NCBI GenBank assembly: GCA_044508835.1
Contig: JBIQHD010000018.1
Span: 1 to 64,000, forward strand
Direction of reading: 5' to 3'
Source: JAKFDI01 sp044508835
Lineage (GTDB): Bacteria > Pseudomonadota > Gammaproteobacteria > Burkholderiales > Burkholderiaceae_C
Length of the DNA stretch: 64,000 nucleotides
Shown: positions 16,430-24,959 of the stretch, piece after piece
Layout: each line of letters begins with the position of its first letter
Numbering within the stretch: the stretch's first letter is position 1
Notes under the pieces: generated by a model
What the model was told of the DNA's origin: nothing
The model's database searches: none
What the model saw: only the letters and a program-made list of their open reading frames with translations
Program-made: the position numbers and the translations under genes

Positions 16430-17692
16430 ATGAAAGCACTGTTCGTGTTGGCAGCCCGCAGCGCGTGGAATCGCCGCTTCGTGCTCTCGCTCGTGGCGCT
16501 GTCGATCGCGCTGTCGACCTTCCTGCTGCTCGGCATCGAGCGCATCCGCGGCGACGTGCGCGAGAACTTCTCGCAGTCGGTCTCCGGCACCGACCTGGTC
16601 GTCGGCGCCCGCACCGGCCCCGTGCAGCTGCTGCTGTACTCGGTGTTCCGGATCGGCAGCGCCACGAACAACATCCGCTGGGGCAGCGTGCAGGCGGTGC
16701 AGCGGCATCCGTCGGTGGCCTGGCTGGTGCCCCTGTCGCTGGGCGACTCGCACCGCGGACACCCCGTGGTCGGCACGACGACCGACTATTTCGAGCGCTT
16801 CCGGTACGGCGACCGCCAGCCCCTGCGCTTCGCCCACGGCCGGCCCTTCGAGCAGGTGTTCGACGCCGTGATCGGCGCCGAGGTGTCGCGGCGCCTGGGC
16901 TACCGGCTCGGCGAGCGCATCGTGCTCAGCCACGGCGACGGCGCCTTCGCCGCCAACGACCATGCGGACAAGCCCTTCACCGTCGTCGGCATCCTGCAGC
17001 CCACCGGCACGCCGGTGGACCGCTCGGTGCACATCAGCCTCGCGTCGATGGAAGCCATCCATCTCGACTGGATCGCCGGCGCGCCCCTGCCCGGCATGGC
17101 CGTGCCCGCCGACCAGGTGAGCCGCCACGACCTCACGCCGAAGAACGTGACCGCCGCGCTCGTCGGGCTGAAGAGCCGCGCCGCGGTGTTCTCGGTGCAG
17201 CGGTGGATCGCGGAGTACGAGGCCGAGCCCCTGCTCGCGATCCTTCCCGGCGTGGCGCTCGACGAGCTGTGGGACGTGGTCGGCATCGGCGAGCGCGGCC
17301 TGCTCGCGATGAGCGCCCTGGTGTCGCTCGTCAGCCTGGCGGGCCTGGTGGCCGTGATCCTGGCCGGCCTGAACGAGCGGCGCCGCGAGCTCGCCATCCT
17401 GCGGGCGGTGGGCGCCGGGCCGCGCCAGGTGCTGCTCCTGCTGGCGACCGAAGGGGCCCTCGTCACGCTGTGCGGCGTGGCGCTGGGAACCGCCGCGTGC
17501 CTGGCCGCGGTGGCGGCGCTGCGCGGCTGGGTGCAGTCGCAGCTCGGCGTGTCGCTGCAGCTGCAGATGCCGGGCGAGAGCGAATGGCTGCTGCTCGCGG
17601 CCGTGCTCGGATGCGGCTGGCTCGCGAGCCTGGTGCCGGGCATCCGCGCCTACCGCCTGTCGCTGGCCGACGGCCTGTCGCCACGGGTTTGA
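16430..17692 (+). CDS. FtsX/MacB-type ABC transporter permease (Zrg system)
   Basis: 420 residues. One N-terminal membrane helix (about 15-36), a large periplasmic MacB-like domain, then three C-terminal helices with an FtsX core (LVSLAGLVAVILAGLNERRR, then LAILRAVGAGPRQVLLLL). This is the standard FtsX/MacB permease layout. It pairs with the ATPase at 15033. In Zrg systems this permease is the membrane part of the zinc-acquisition machine. It starts 9 bp after the first DUF3299 gene, and the second follows 8 bp after its stop. No defects. Confidence 0.92.
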   Translation: MKALFVLAARSAWNRRFVLSLVALSIALSTFLLLGIERIRGDVRENFSQSVSGTDLVVGARTGPVQLLLYSVFRIGSATNNIRWGSVQAVQRHPSVAWLVPLSLGDSHRGHPVVGTTTDYFERFRYGDRQPLRFAHGRPFEQVFDAVIGAEVSRRLGYRLGERIVLSHGDGAFAANDHADKPFTVVGILQPTGTPVDRSVHISLASMEAIHLDWIAGAPLPGMAVPADQVSRHDLTPKNVTAALVGLKSRAAVFSVQRWIAEYEAEPLLAILPGVALDELWDVVGIGERGLLAMSALVSLVSLAGLVAVILAGLNERRRELAILRAVGAGPRQVLLLLATEGALVTLCGVALGTAACLAAVAALRGWVQSQLGVSLQLQMPGESEWLLLAAVLGCGWLASLVPGIRAYRLSLADGLSPRV

Positions 17693-17700
17693 TCCACTCG

Positions 17701-18306
17701 ATGTCCATGGAGCAGACGATGAAAGCAACGCCTTCGTTCGGCCCCGCCAGGCGCCTGGCCGCGGCCGTGTTGATCTCGATCGGGCTGAGCGCCATGGCGC
17801 AAGCGGCGGACGGCCCGGCCAAGGGCCCGCCCGCCCGCGAGGCGGCCAGGGAAATCCGCTGGGAGGAGCTGATGCCCAAGGACTGGAACCCATACGCGCA
17901 GATGCGGGACCAGGGCGGCGCCGACGTCGTCGACGGAAGCGTGCGCGCCATGCAGCAGATGCGCGAGATGCGGGAGATCTGGGATAAGGCCCCCACGAAC
18001 CCGGCGCTGGACGGCCGGGCGGTCAAGCTGCCGGGCTACGTGGTGCCGATCGAGGAGACCCGGGAAGGCCTGAAGGAATTCCTGCTGGTCCCCTACTTCG
18101 GCGCGTGCATCCATTCGCCCCCGCCGCCGGCGAACCAGATCGTCCATGTGGTGTCGCCCCGGCCGGTCAAGGGCTTCTCCACGATGGACACGGTGTGGGT
18201 CAGCGGCACGCTGAGCCTGGCCCGCCAGGAGTCGGCGATGGGCGTCAGCGGCTACAGGCTGGCGGCGACGGCGGTCGTCCGCTACGCGCCGCCGGCCAGG
18301 CGTTGA
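17701..18306 (+). CDS. DUF3299 protein, exported
   Basis: 201 residues with a Sec signal peptide ending in MAQA (about residue 36), then DUF3299: IRWEELMPKDWNPYAQM, VKLPGYVVPIEE, and FLLVPYFGACIHSPPPPANQ. It resembles the product of 15737 over the whole domain but lacks the membrane anchor, so the operon encodes an anchored and a free paralogue. Starts at 17701 or 17719 are possible. Last gene of the zinc operon. Confidence 0.85.
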   Translation: MSMEQTMKATPSFGPARRLAAAVLISIGLSAMAQAADGPAKGPPAREAAREIRWEELMPKDWNPYAQMRDQGGADVVDGSVRAMQQMREMREIWDKAPTNPALDGRAVKLPGYVVPIEETREGLKEFLLVPYFGACIHSPPPPANQIVHVVSPRPVKGFSTMDTVWVSGTLSLARQESAMGVSGYRLAATAVVRYAPPARR

Positions 18307-18957
18307 TGCGCTTCAGGGCGCCGCCCGGGGTGCGCGGCGGCGCAGGAATTCGATGCGTGCACGCTGCGCATGCGTCGAGAGGCGGCATTGCTTCGCTCGA
18401 GCGGGGCTCGCGCGCTGACCATGCATCGAGATCGAGGCGGCCTCCACGCGGGTGAGCGCCACGCCGCGCCGATCAAGCCTCCGTCTGCTCGGCACGGGGA
18501 AAGACCCTCTGACCGGACCCCGCGTGCCTGAACCGTGCGAGCGCCGCCGCTCGGTTCGCCGTGCGACCCCGAATCGTTAACCGGAGGTTAAAGACAGATT
18601 GACTCGGGTGATCCGCGCCCCCGCCGTGAGACGCCTCCGCCGAACGTGCAGCAGACGCAGTTCGAGCTTCGGATGGAAGCGCCGAGGCTGAACACCGGCG
18701 GCGATCCGGCGATGGCGTACCCCTGGCGCGCCTTCCGCAATCTCTCCGATGACAACAACGCCATCGTCCTGGCGCAGCGGCAGAGGAACAGCATCCGCAT
18801 GCCGCTCACGCAGATCCTGGACGACGTGTGGTTCATAGGCAGCGATTGGAGAGCATGCAGTGAGGCGCGTCGTGGCGCGCGGCGGACGCGCCATCCCAGC
18901 CGCGCCCTTCCCCCGCATCGAGGGCGCCGGCCGCGTGCGCAGCAGACGTCGCGGCGC
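18307..18957. other. 650-bp gap without an assignable gene
   Basis: Neither strand gives a recognisable protein. A plus-strand stretch at about 18646-18870 looks weakly protein-like (PWRAFRNLSDDNNAIVLAQR, then MPLTQILDDVWFIG) but has no start I trust and no family I know; it may be a gene relic. A perfect palindrome at 18577-18591 is listed separately. The region separates the plus-strand zinc operon from the minus-strand Bug gene, so terminators are expected, but I see no clear hairpin with a T-run. Confidence 0.5.
18577..18591. promoter_or_regulatory. Perfect palindrome TTAACCGGAGGTTAA of LysR-box shape
   Basis: TTAACC-GGA-GGTTAA is a perfect 15-bp inverted repeat containing the T-N11-A core of LysR boxes. 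No LysR gene is adjacent; the nearest is at 21212. It could be the operator left from a lost divergent gene pair. Confidence 0.4.
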
Positions 18958-19947
18958 CTACTCGACCGTGACCTTCGCGTCCTTGACGAGCCTGGCGAAC
19001 TTGTCGGTCTCGTCCTGGATCTGCTTCGCCATCTCGTCGGTCGTGTTCCCGATGGGCTCCGCCCCGATCTCTCCCATGCGCTGGCGGAACTCGGGCGAGT
19101 GAATGATCTTCACCATCTCGGTGTTCAGGCGGGCGACGAGCGCCTTGGGCGTTCCGGCCGGCGCCAGCACGCCGAACCAGGTGCCGATGTTGAAGCTCTT
19201 GAGGCCCACCTCGTCCAGCGTCGGAACGTCAGGCAGCGCCGACGAACGCCTGGCGGTGGTGACAGCCAGCGGGCGCAGCTTGCCGGCCTTGATGTGCGGC
19301 AGCACCGGCGTGATCGTGTCGAAAGACATCAGGATCTGGCCACCCAGCAGGTCGGTGGCCAGCGGGCCGCTGCCCTTGTAGGGAATGTGGATCAGCTGCG
19401 TGCCGGTCTCGTTCTGGAACTGGGTGCCGATGAGGTGCTGCGCGGTGCCGATCCCGTTCGAGCCGTAGGTGTACTGGCCCGGCTTCGTCTTGAGAAGCGC
19501 CACCAGCTCGTCGACGTTCTTCGCCGGGGTGCTGGCGTTCACCACCAGCACGTTGGGAACCAGTGCGATGGTCGTGACGGGAAGCAGGTCCCTCTGGAAG
19601 TCGTAGGGGAGCTTCTTGTAGACGCTCGTCGCGATCGTGTGGTGCACGGCGCCGACGAGCAGGGTGTAGCCGTCGGGCCTGGCCTTCGCCACGTAGTCGG
19701 CCCCGATCGTCGCCCCCGCGCCGGGCTTGCTTTCCACGAGGACCGTCTGGCCGAGCACGGGCGACAGCCTGTCGGCCAGCGCGCGGGCCAGCACGTCGGT
19801 GGTTCCGCCGGCCGGAAACGGCACCACCAGCGTGACCGGCCTGGTGGGCCACTCCTGCGCCGTGGCGCCCTGGCTGAACGCCCCGAGCACGGAGAGTGCG
19901 GCGACGGCAGCGGCGGTGAACGTCAGGCCTCGGCGAACTTTTCTCAT
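18958..19947 (-). CDS. Bug/TctC-family tripartite tricarboxylate transporter solute receptor
   Basis: 329 residues: Sec signal peptide ending near GATAQ, then the Bug fold with EWPTRPVTLVVPFPAGGTTD and GKLRPLAVTTARRSSALPDV, both family hallmarks. Bug receptors bind carboxylates in the periplasm and feed TctAB permeases or act as sensors; no TctA/B genes are here, as is common for orphan Bug proteins. AAGGAGA precedes the ATG at 19947. It lies 55 bp after the tartrate dehydrogenase-like gene, so a tartrate- or malate-like ligand is a reasonable guess. Confidence 0.93.
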   Translation of the reverse strand: MRKVRRGLTFTAAAVAALSVLGAFSQGATAQEWPTRPVTLVVPFPAGGTTDVLARALADRLSPVLGQTVLVESKPGAGATIGADYVAKARPDGYTLLVGAVHHTIATSVYKKLPYDFQRDLLPVTTIALVPNVLVVNASTPAKNVDELVALLKTKPGQYTYGSNGIGTAQHLIGTQFQNETGTQLIHIPYKGSGPLATDLLGGQILMSFDTITPVLPHIKAGKLRPLAVTTARRSSALPDVPTLDEVGLKSFNIGTWFGVLAPAGTPKALVARLNTEMVKIIHSPEFRQRMGEIGAEPIGNTTDEMAKQIQDETDKFARLVKDAKVTVE

Positions 19948-20002
19948 CCTTGTCTCCTTGTGTTTATCGATCGGATCCGGCAGCGACAGCGCCCCGACCC
20001 GG

Positions 20003-21088
20003 TCATGCGGCCTTTCGCCGCGAGGTCGCGCCCAACAGCGCACAGACCGCATCGGTGACCTGGGCCGTGGTGGCCGTGCCGCCGAGGTCGCCCGTGTGCA
20101 GCGCGGGATCGGCCGTGACCTGTTCGATGGCCCGCATCAGGCGCGCCGCGGCCTCCGCCTCGCCCAGGTGCTCCAGCATCATCACGATCGACCAGAACGT
20201 GCCGACCGGGTTGGCGAGGCCCTTGCCCATGATGTCGAAGGCCGAGCCGTGGATCGGCTCGAACATGGAGGGGAAGCGGCGCTCGGGGTCGATGTTTCCG
20301 GTGGGGGCGATGCCCAGGCTTCCCGCGAGCGCCGCGGCCAGGTCGCTCAGGATGTCGGCATGCAGGTTCGTGGCGACGATGGTGTCCAGCGAGGCCGGCC
20401 GGTTGATCATGCGCGCGGTCGAGGCGTCGACGAGCTCCTTGTCCCAGCGGACGTCGGGGAACTCCTTCGAGACCTGCAGCGCGATCTCGTCCCACATCAC
20501 CATCGCGTGGCGCTGGGCGTTGCTCTTGGTGATGACGGTGAGCTGCTTGCGGGGGCGCGACTGCGCGAGCCGGAAGGCGAAGCGCATGATCCGCTCGACG
20601 CCTGCGCGGGTCATCATCGACACGTCGGTCGCCGCCTCGATGGGGTGGCCCTGGTGGACGCGGCCGCCCACGCCGGCGTACTCGCCTTCGGAGTTCTCGC
20701 GCACGATCACCCAGTTCAGGTCGCCCGGGCCGCAACGCTTCAACGGGGAGTCGATGCCGGGCAGGATGCGGGTGGGCCGCACGTTGGCGTACTGGTCGAA
20801 CCCCTGGCAGATCTTCAGCCGCAGGCCCCACAGCGTGACGTGGTCGGGAATGTGGGGGTCGCCCGCCGAGCCGAAAAGAATCGCATCCTTGTGCCGAATG
20901 GCATCGAGCCCGTCGGCGGGCATCATCGCGCCATGCCGACGGTAATGGTCCCCGCCCCAATCGAAGGTCTCCACCTCGAACCGAAGATCGCTGGAGGCGG
21001 CGAGCGCCTGCAGCACCTGCTGGCCCGCCGGAATGACTTCCTTGCCGATCCCGTCCCCGGGGATCGCGGCGATCTGGTATGTCTTCAT
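20003..21088 (-). CDS. Tartrate dehydrogenase / D-malate dehydrogenase family
   Basis: 361 residues of the isocitrate/isopropylmalate dehydrogenase superfamily. IAAIPGDGIGKEV opens the fold, VIVRENSEGEYAGVGG is the substrate-loop signature of the TtuC/DmlA group, and FEPIHGSAFDIMGKGLANP the NAD-binding signature. These enzymes oxidise tartrate or decarboxylate D-malate using NAD and a divalent metal; which substrate is not decidable here. The gene is divergent from the LysR gene at 21212 and cotranscribed with the Bug receptor, giving a small uptake-plus-oxidation unit. Confidence 0.9.
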   Translation of the reverse strand: MKTYQIAAIPGDGIGKEVIPAGQQVLQALAASSDLRFEVETFDWGGDHYRRHGAMMPADGLDAIRHKDAILFGSAGDPHIPDHVTLWGLRLKICQGFDQYANVRPTRILPGIDSPLKRCGPGDLNWVIVRENSEGEYAGVGGRVHQGHPIEAATDVSMMTRAGVERIMRFAFRLAQSRPRKQLTVITKSNAQRHAMVMWDEIALQVSKEFPDVRWDKELVDASTARMINRPASLDTIVATNLHADILSDLAAALAGSLGIAPTGNIDPERRFPSMFEPIHGSAFDIMGKGLANPVGTFWSIVMMLEHLGEAEAAARLMRAIEQVTADPALHTGDLGGTATTAQVTDAVCALLGATSRRKAA

Positions 21089-21158
21089 CGCGCTGCGTGA
21101 TGGTGTCTGGTGTGGACGAATGCCCCACTCTAGGAACGCCGCGCAGCGCCGGCGCCGT

Positions 21159-21175
21159 GCCGGATTCAATCCGGC
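21159..21175. promoter_or_regulatory. Palindrome in the divergent dehydrogenase/LysR promoter region
   Basis: GCCGGATTCAATCCGGC is a perfect 8-1-8 inverted repeat located between the dehydrogenase start (21088) and the LysR start (21212). Likely LysR operator; inferred from position. Confidence 0.55.
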
Positions 21176-21211
21176 ATTAACCTCAAGTAAACAGTGAGAG
21201 CGAGTCCGACG

Positions 21212-22141
21212 ATGACCAGGGGCATCCAGCCGGCAGACCTGAACTTCTTCTCGGTGCTGGCCGGTTCAGGCAGCTTGAGTGCGGCGGCACGCGAGATGGG
21301 CATCACGACGCCCGCCGTGAGCAAGCATCTGTCGCAGATGGAATCGCGTCTCGGCGTCGTGCTCCTGAACCGCACGACGCGGCGTATGAGCCTGACGCCG
21401 GAGGGCGAGCTCTGCCTCGCGCATGCCCGCCGCATCCTCGGCGAGATCGAGGCGATGGAGCAGCTGCTCGGGGTTTCCAAGGAGACGCCCCGCGGCCTGC
21501 TGCGCGTGAACGCGACGCTCGGCTTCGGGCGCAGCTACGTGGCGCCGATGATCTCGCGCTTCGTCCGCAGGTATCCGGAGGTGGAGGTGCAGCTGCAGCT
21601 GTCCGTCAACCCGCCGCCGCTCAGCGACGATTCGTTCGACGTGTGCATCCGGTTCGGCGCCCCGCCCGATGCGCGCGTGATCGCGAAGTACGTCGCCGCG
21701 AACCGGCGGCTGCTCTGCGCGGCGCCGAGCTATCTCGCGCGCCGCGGCACGCCGAAGTCGCCGCAGGACCTGGCCCGGCACGACTGCATCGGCATCCGCC
21801 AGGGGGAAGAGGCGTACGGCGTATGGCGCCTGTCGAGCGGCCGCGGAAGGAACGTCAAGACCGAAGCGATCCGCACGAGAGGGATCCTGACCACCAACGA
21901 CGGCGAGATCGCCGTCAACTGGGCGCTGGACGGGCACGGCATCCTGATGCGCGCCGAATGGGACATCGAGCGCTACCTGCGCAGCGGCCGGCTCGTCCAG
22001 GTGCTGCCGCAGTACTCGACGCCGGATGCGGACATCTATGCCGTCTACCCCCAGCGGCACCAGCTGGCCGCCCGCGTCAGGGCCTTCGTGGACTTCGTGA
22101 CGATCGCGCTGTCGCAGCGCAGGCGGCCGGCGGGCATGTAG
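21212..22141 (+). CDS. LysR-family regulator
   Basis: 309 residues from the ATG at 21212; a GTG at 21194 is in frame. The helix-turn-helix is at about 7-62 (FFSVLAGSGSLSAAAREMGI, TTPAVSKHLSQMESRLG), followed by a LysR effector domain (RGLLRVNATLGFGRSYVAPM, the DsdC/AaeR-like subgroup). It is divergent from the tartrate dehydrogenase-like gene and probably activates it with its Bug partner in response to the carboxylate. Normal length, intact. Confidence 0.92.
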   Translation: MTRGIQPADLNFFSVLAGSGSLSAAAREMGITTPAVSKHLSQMESRLGVVLLNRTTRRMSLTPEGELCLAHARRILGEIEAMEQLLGVSKETPRGLLRVNATLGFGRSYVAPMISRFVRRYPEVEVQLQLSVNPPPLSDDSFDVCIRFGAPPDARVIAKYVAANRRLLCAAPSYLARRGTPKSPQDLARHDCIGIRQGEEAYGVWRLSSGRGRNVKTEAIRTRGILTTNDGEIAVNWALDGHGILMRAEWDIERYLRSGRLVQVLPQYSTPDADIYAVYPQRHQLAARVRAFVDFVTIALSQRRRPAGM

Positions 22142-22189
22142 CCGCGGCGCGGGTCGGCACCACGAGGCACCGCAACGCCGACCGAAGCA

Positions 22190-23005
22190 TCACAACTGGC
22201 GCGCCTGGTTGCCCCATGTCCCCACGTTCGCGGACTTCAGCAGCGGTGACGCGTCGCCGGCCAGCGCCAGTTCGGCGGCGGTGTCCAGCAGCCTGGGGCC
22301 GAACTCCTGCATGCGCTTCTCGGTGAGGCGCAGCGACGGGCCTGCGATGACCACCACGCCGCTGGTGTGCTCGTTCTTTCGACGCACGGGCGCTGCCATC
22401 GAACTCATGCCGGGGGCATAGACGTCGCGAATGACGCTGTAGCCGCGCTTGCGGTGCTCCTGCAGCATCTTCAGCAGCGCCTTCATGCTGGTGGGCGCGT
22501 TGGGACCGTATTCGTTCGGCCGGCCCATGCCCTGGCGCGTGACGGCCTCGATGGCCCGGTCTTCGTCGAGCGTCATCAGCCAGGCGTGCCCCGCGGCGCT
22601 GCACGACAGCCGCAGGTCGATGCCCATGTCGGGGTCGTAGAGCAGGCCGGACTTGGCGCCCTGCGCCTTGGCGACCAGGGTGAGCCGCTCCCCGTCCACG
22701 ATGGCCAGGCGCACGAGTTCCTCGGTCGCCTGCGCGAGGCGGTTGAGCATCGGCTGCGCGATGTCGACCACGCCCGACTTGCTGAGGAAGCTCATGCCCA
22801 TGGATGCCAGCTTCGTCGTCAAGGCGTAGTCGCCATGCTTGGGCATCTGGCGCACGTAGCCGTAGCGGATGAGCTCGCCCAGGGTGCGGTGGCAGCCGCT
22901 GCGCAGCTGGTTGAGATCGCCGGCGATGGTGGCCAGCGGCACCCCGTCGGGATGCGAAACCAGGTACTCGAGGATGGCCAGGGATTTTTCGAGGGCGCCG
23001 CTCAT
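22190..23005 (-). CDS. IclR-family transcriptional regulator
   Basis: 271 residues: N-terminal winged helix (about 1-65; LEKSLAILEYLVSHPDGVPL) and C-terminal IclR effector domain with LSCSAAGHAWLM and MSSMAAPVRRKNEHTSGVVV. It is divergent from the TRAP receptor gene; two perfect inverted repeats lie between. It probably controls the TRAP operon in response to the imported acid; effector unknown. Confidence 0.93.
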   Translation of the reverse strand: MSGALEKSLAILEYLVSHPDGVPLATIAGDLNQLRSGCHRTLGELIRYGYVRQMPKHGDYALTTKLASMGMSFLSKSGVVDIAQPMLNRLAQATEELVRLAIVDGERLTLVAKAQGAKSGLLYDPDMGIDLRLSCSAAGHAWLMTLDEDRAIEAVTRQGMGRPNEYGPNAPTSMKALLKMLQEHRKRGYSVIRDVYAPGMSSMAAPVRRKNEHTSGVVVIAGPSLRLTEKRMQEFGPRLLDTAAELALAGDASPLLKSANVGTWGNQARQL

Positions 23006-23043
23006 GGTGTGTCGGGTCCGGAGGGTTGGCGGATATTAGATCA

Positions 23044-23083
23044 TTCAAAAGTTGAACGTATTGATATTTGTGAACGTCGTTCA
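23044..23083. promoter_or_regulatory. Two inverted-repeat operators between the IclR and TRAP genes
   Basis: TTCAAAAGTTGAA (23044-23056, 5-3-5 perfect) and TGAACGTCGTTCA (23071-23083, 6-1-6 perfect) share TTCA/TGAA arms. They occupy an AT-richer patch between the divergent starts at 23005 and 23152. IclR proteins bind such palindromes; two sites suggest binding of a tetramer or control of both promoters. Confidence 0.65.
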
Positions 23084-23151
23084 ATAAATTGCCATAAGAT
23101 TCGCGCGTCGACGAGACACGACCGTTCAACCCCGTTCGAGAGGAACACCAG

Positions 23152-24177
23152 ATGACCACCCCCCTGATCCGTCGCGGCGTGCTGGCCCTGCTGGCCGGCG
23201 CCGCGCTTGGCGTCGCAAGCCTTGCCGTCCACGCGCAAGACATCAAGGAACGCAACCTGAAGTTCGCGTTCAGCCTGGCCAAGGACCACCCGCTGGGCAG
23301 CGGCGCGCAGGTGTTCGCCGACGCGGTGGCGAAGAAGAGCGGCGGCAGGATGAAGGTGTCGCTCTACCCGAACGCGGTGCTCGGCAGCGACCAGCAGAAC
23401 CTGTCCGCGGTGCGCGGCGGCACGCTCGACTTCACCTCGATGGCGACGGGGCTGCTTGCCGGCATCGACAAGCAGTTCATGGTGTTCGACTTCCCCTTCC
23501 TGTTCAACAACGCGCAGGAGGCCTACGCCCTGTCCGACGGCCCCGTGGGCACGCGGCTGCTCGACGGGCTGGCCAGCCACGGCATCGTCGGCCTGGGCAT
23601 CTGGGACCTGGGCTTTCGCAACGTGACGAACAGCAAGCGGCCCATCGCCAAGGTCGAAGACCTCGAGGGGCTGAAGCTGCGCGTGATCGCCTCGCCGATC
23701 TATCTGGACATGTTCAACACCCTGGGCGCCAACCCGGTGCCGATGACCTTCGGCGAGGTCTACGGCGCGCTGGAGTCGAAGGCCATCGACGGGCAGGAGA
23801 ACCCGGTGGGCGTGATCGCGTCGGCCAAGTTCGCCGAGGTGCAGAAGTACATGTCGCTGACGCGGCACGTCTACACCGGCATGCCGTTCCTGATGAGCAA
23901 GAAGACCTGGGACTCGATGTCGGCGGCCGAGCGGAAGATCATCCGCGAGGCCGCCGCCGAGGCGAAGGACGAAGAGCGCCGGATCACGATGGCCAAGGAG
24001 GCGCAGGCCATCGACGGGTTGCGCAAGAGCATGCAGGTCAACGACCTGGCGCCGGCCGAGCTGGCCCGGCTGCGGCAGAAGGTGCAGCCGGTCGTCGAGA
24101 AGTTCAGCCGCGAAGTGGGCGAACCCCTGTTCAAGCAGGTGAGCGACGAGCTCGCCGGCATGCGCGCCGCGAAGTAG
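23152..24177 (+). CDS. TRAP transporter solute receptor (DctP family)
   Basis: 341 residues with a signal peptide ending near VHAQ (about residue 27) and a DctP fold: FAFSLAKDHPLGSGAQVFAD, PNAVLGSDQQNLSAVRGGTL, and the ligand-binding Arg region LEGLKLRVIASPIYLDM. It captures an organic acid in the periplasm for the DctQM permease encoded at 24960-26824. A gene of unknown function sits between receptor and permease, which is unusual for a TRAP operon. GAGAGGAA-like Shine-Dalgarno precedes the ATG. Confidence 0.94.
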   Translation: MTTPLIRRGVLALLAGAALGVASLAVHAQDIKERNLKFAFSLAKDHPLGSGAQVFADAVAKKSGGRMKVSLYPNAVLGSDQQNLSAVRGGTLDFTSMATGLLAGIDKQFMVFDFPFLFNNAQEAYALSDGPVGTRLLDGLASHGIVGLGIWDLGFRNVTNSKRPIAKVEDLEGLKLRVIASPIYLDMFNTLGANPVPMTFGEVYGALESKAIDGQENPVGVIASAKFAEVQKYMSLTRHVYTGMPFLMSKKTWDSMSAAERKIIREAAAEAKDEERRITMAKEAQAIDGLRKSMQVNDLAPAELARLRQKVQPVVEKFSREVGEPLFKQVSDELAGMRAAK

Positions 24178-24183
24178 GCCGCC

Positions 24184-24897
24184 ATGGCGCTTCTCGGCAA
24201 GGCCGCCGTCGCGATGTGGTGGGAGATCGCCCCCGCGCATCGCGACGAGTTCCAGGACTGGCACTCGCATGAGCACTTCCCGGAGCGCATGGGCATTCCG
24301 GGGTTCCGGCGCGGCTCGCGCTGGGCAGACGCGGGCGGCGGCCCCGGCTTCTTCGTGATGTACGAGCTGGATGCGTACGAGACGCTGACTTCGCCGCAGT
24401 ACCTGGCCCGCCTCAACCAGCCCACGCCCTGGTCGGTGAAGATGATGCCGCACCATGCCGGCATGGTGCGCAGCCAGTGCCGCGTGCTCGAGAGCTGGGG
24501 CGGCGGCATCGGCCGCTGCGTGCTGACGGTGCGGCTGTCGCCGCGGCCCGAGGGCGCCGACGCACTGCGCAGCGGGCTTCGCGCGCTGCTGCGGCCGCTG
24601 CCCGCGCGCCCGGGCATCACCGGGGCGCACCTGCTGCAGACGCAGGCACCGAAGGCCGACGTCACGCTGGAGCAGAAGATCCGCGGCGAGCGCGACGCGC
24701 AGGCCGACTGGATCGTGCTCGTGCACGGCTATGACGCCGGCACGCTGCACGACCTGCACGGCACGGTGCTCGGCGCGCGGTCGCTCGGCGAAGCCGGCGC
24801 GTCCCCGGCGCAGACCGGCGCGCTCTACGATCTCTCGCTCGCGATGACGCCCGCCGACCTCGATCGGCAGCGCCTGGCGCCCGCCGATTCCCGCTGA
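24184..24897 (+). CDS. Unknown protein with a dimeric alpha-beta barrel look, inside the TRAP operon
   Basis: 237 residues, cytosolic. The motif DEFQDWHSHEHFPERMGIPG near the N-terminus is typical of EthD/ferredoxin-like dimeric alpha-beta barrel proteins (WH-x-x-EH-x-PER). A second, weaker half follows (residues 110-230), so it may be a two-repeat barrel. It starts 6 bp after the receptor stop and precedes dctQ by 62 bp. It could be an enzyme acting on the imported compound or an assembly factor; I cannot assign a reaction. Confidence 0.7.
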   Translation: MALLGKAAVAMWWEIAPAHRDEFQDWHSHEHFPERMGIPGFRRGSRWADAGGGPGFFVMYELDAYETLTSPQYLARLNQPTPWSVKMMPHHAGMVRSQCRVLESWGGGIGRCVLTVRLSPRPEGADALRSGLRALLRPLPARPGITGAHLLQTQAPKADVTLEQKIRGERDAQADWIVLVHGYDAGTLHDLHGTVLGARSLGEAGASPAQTGALYDLSLAMTPADLDRQRLAPADSR

Positions 24898-24959
24898 AGG
24901 TGTGCGGCAAGGCCCGCCGGCGCGCAAGGGGCCGGCAGGCCGCCGGCACGCCAGCCGCC

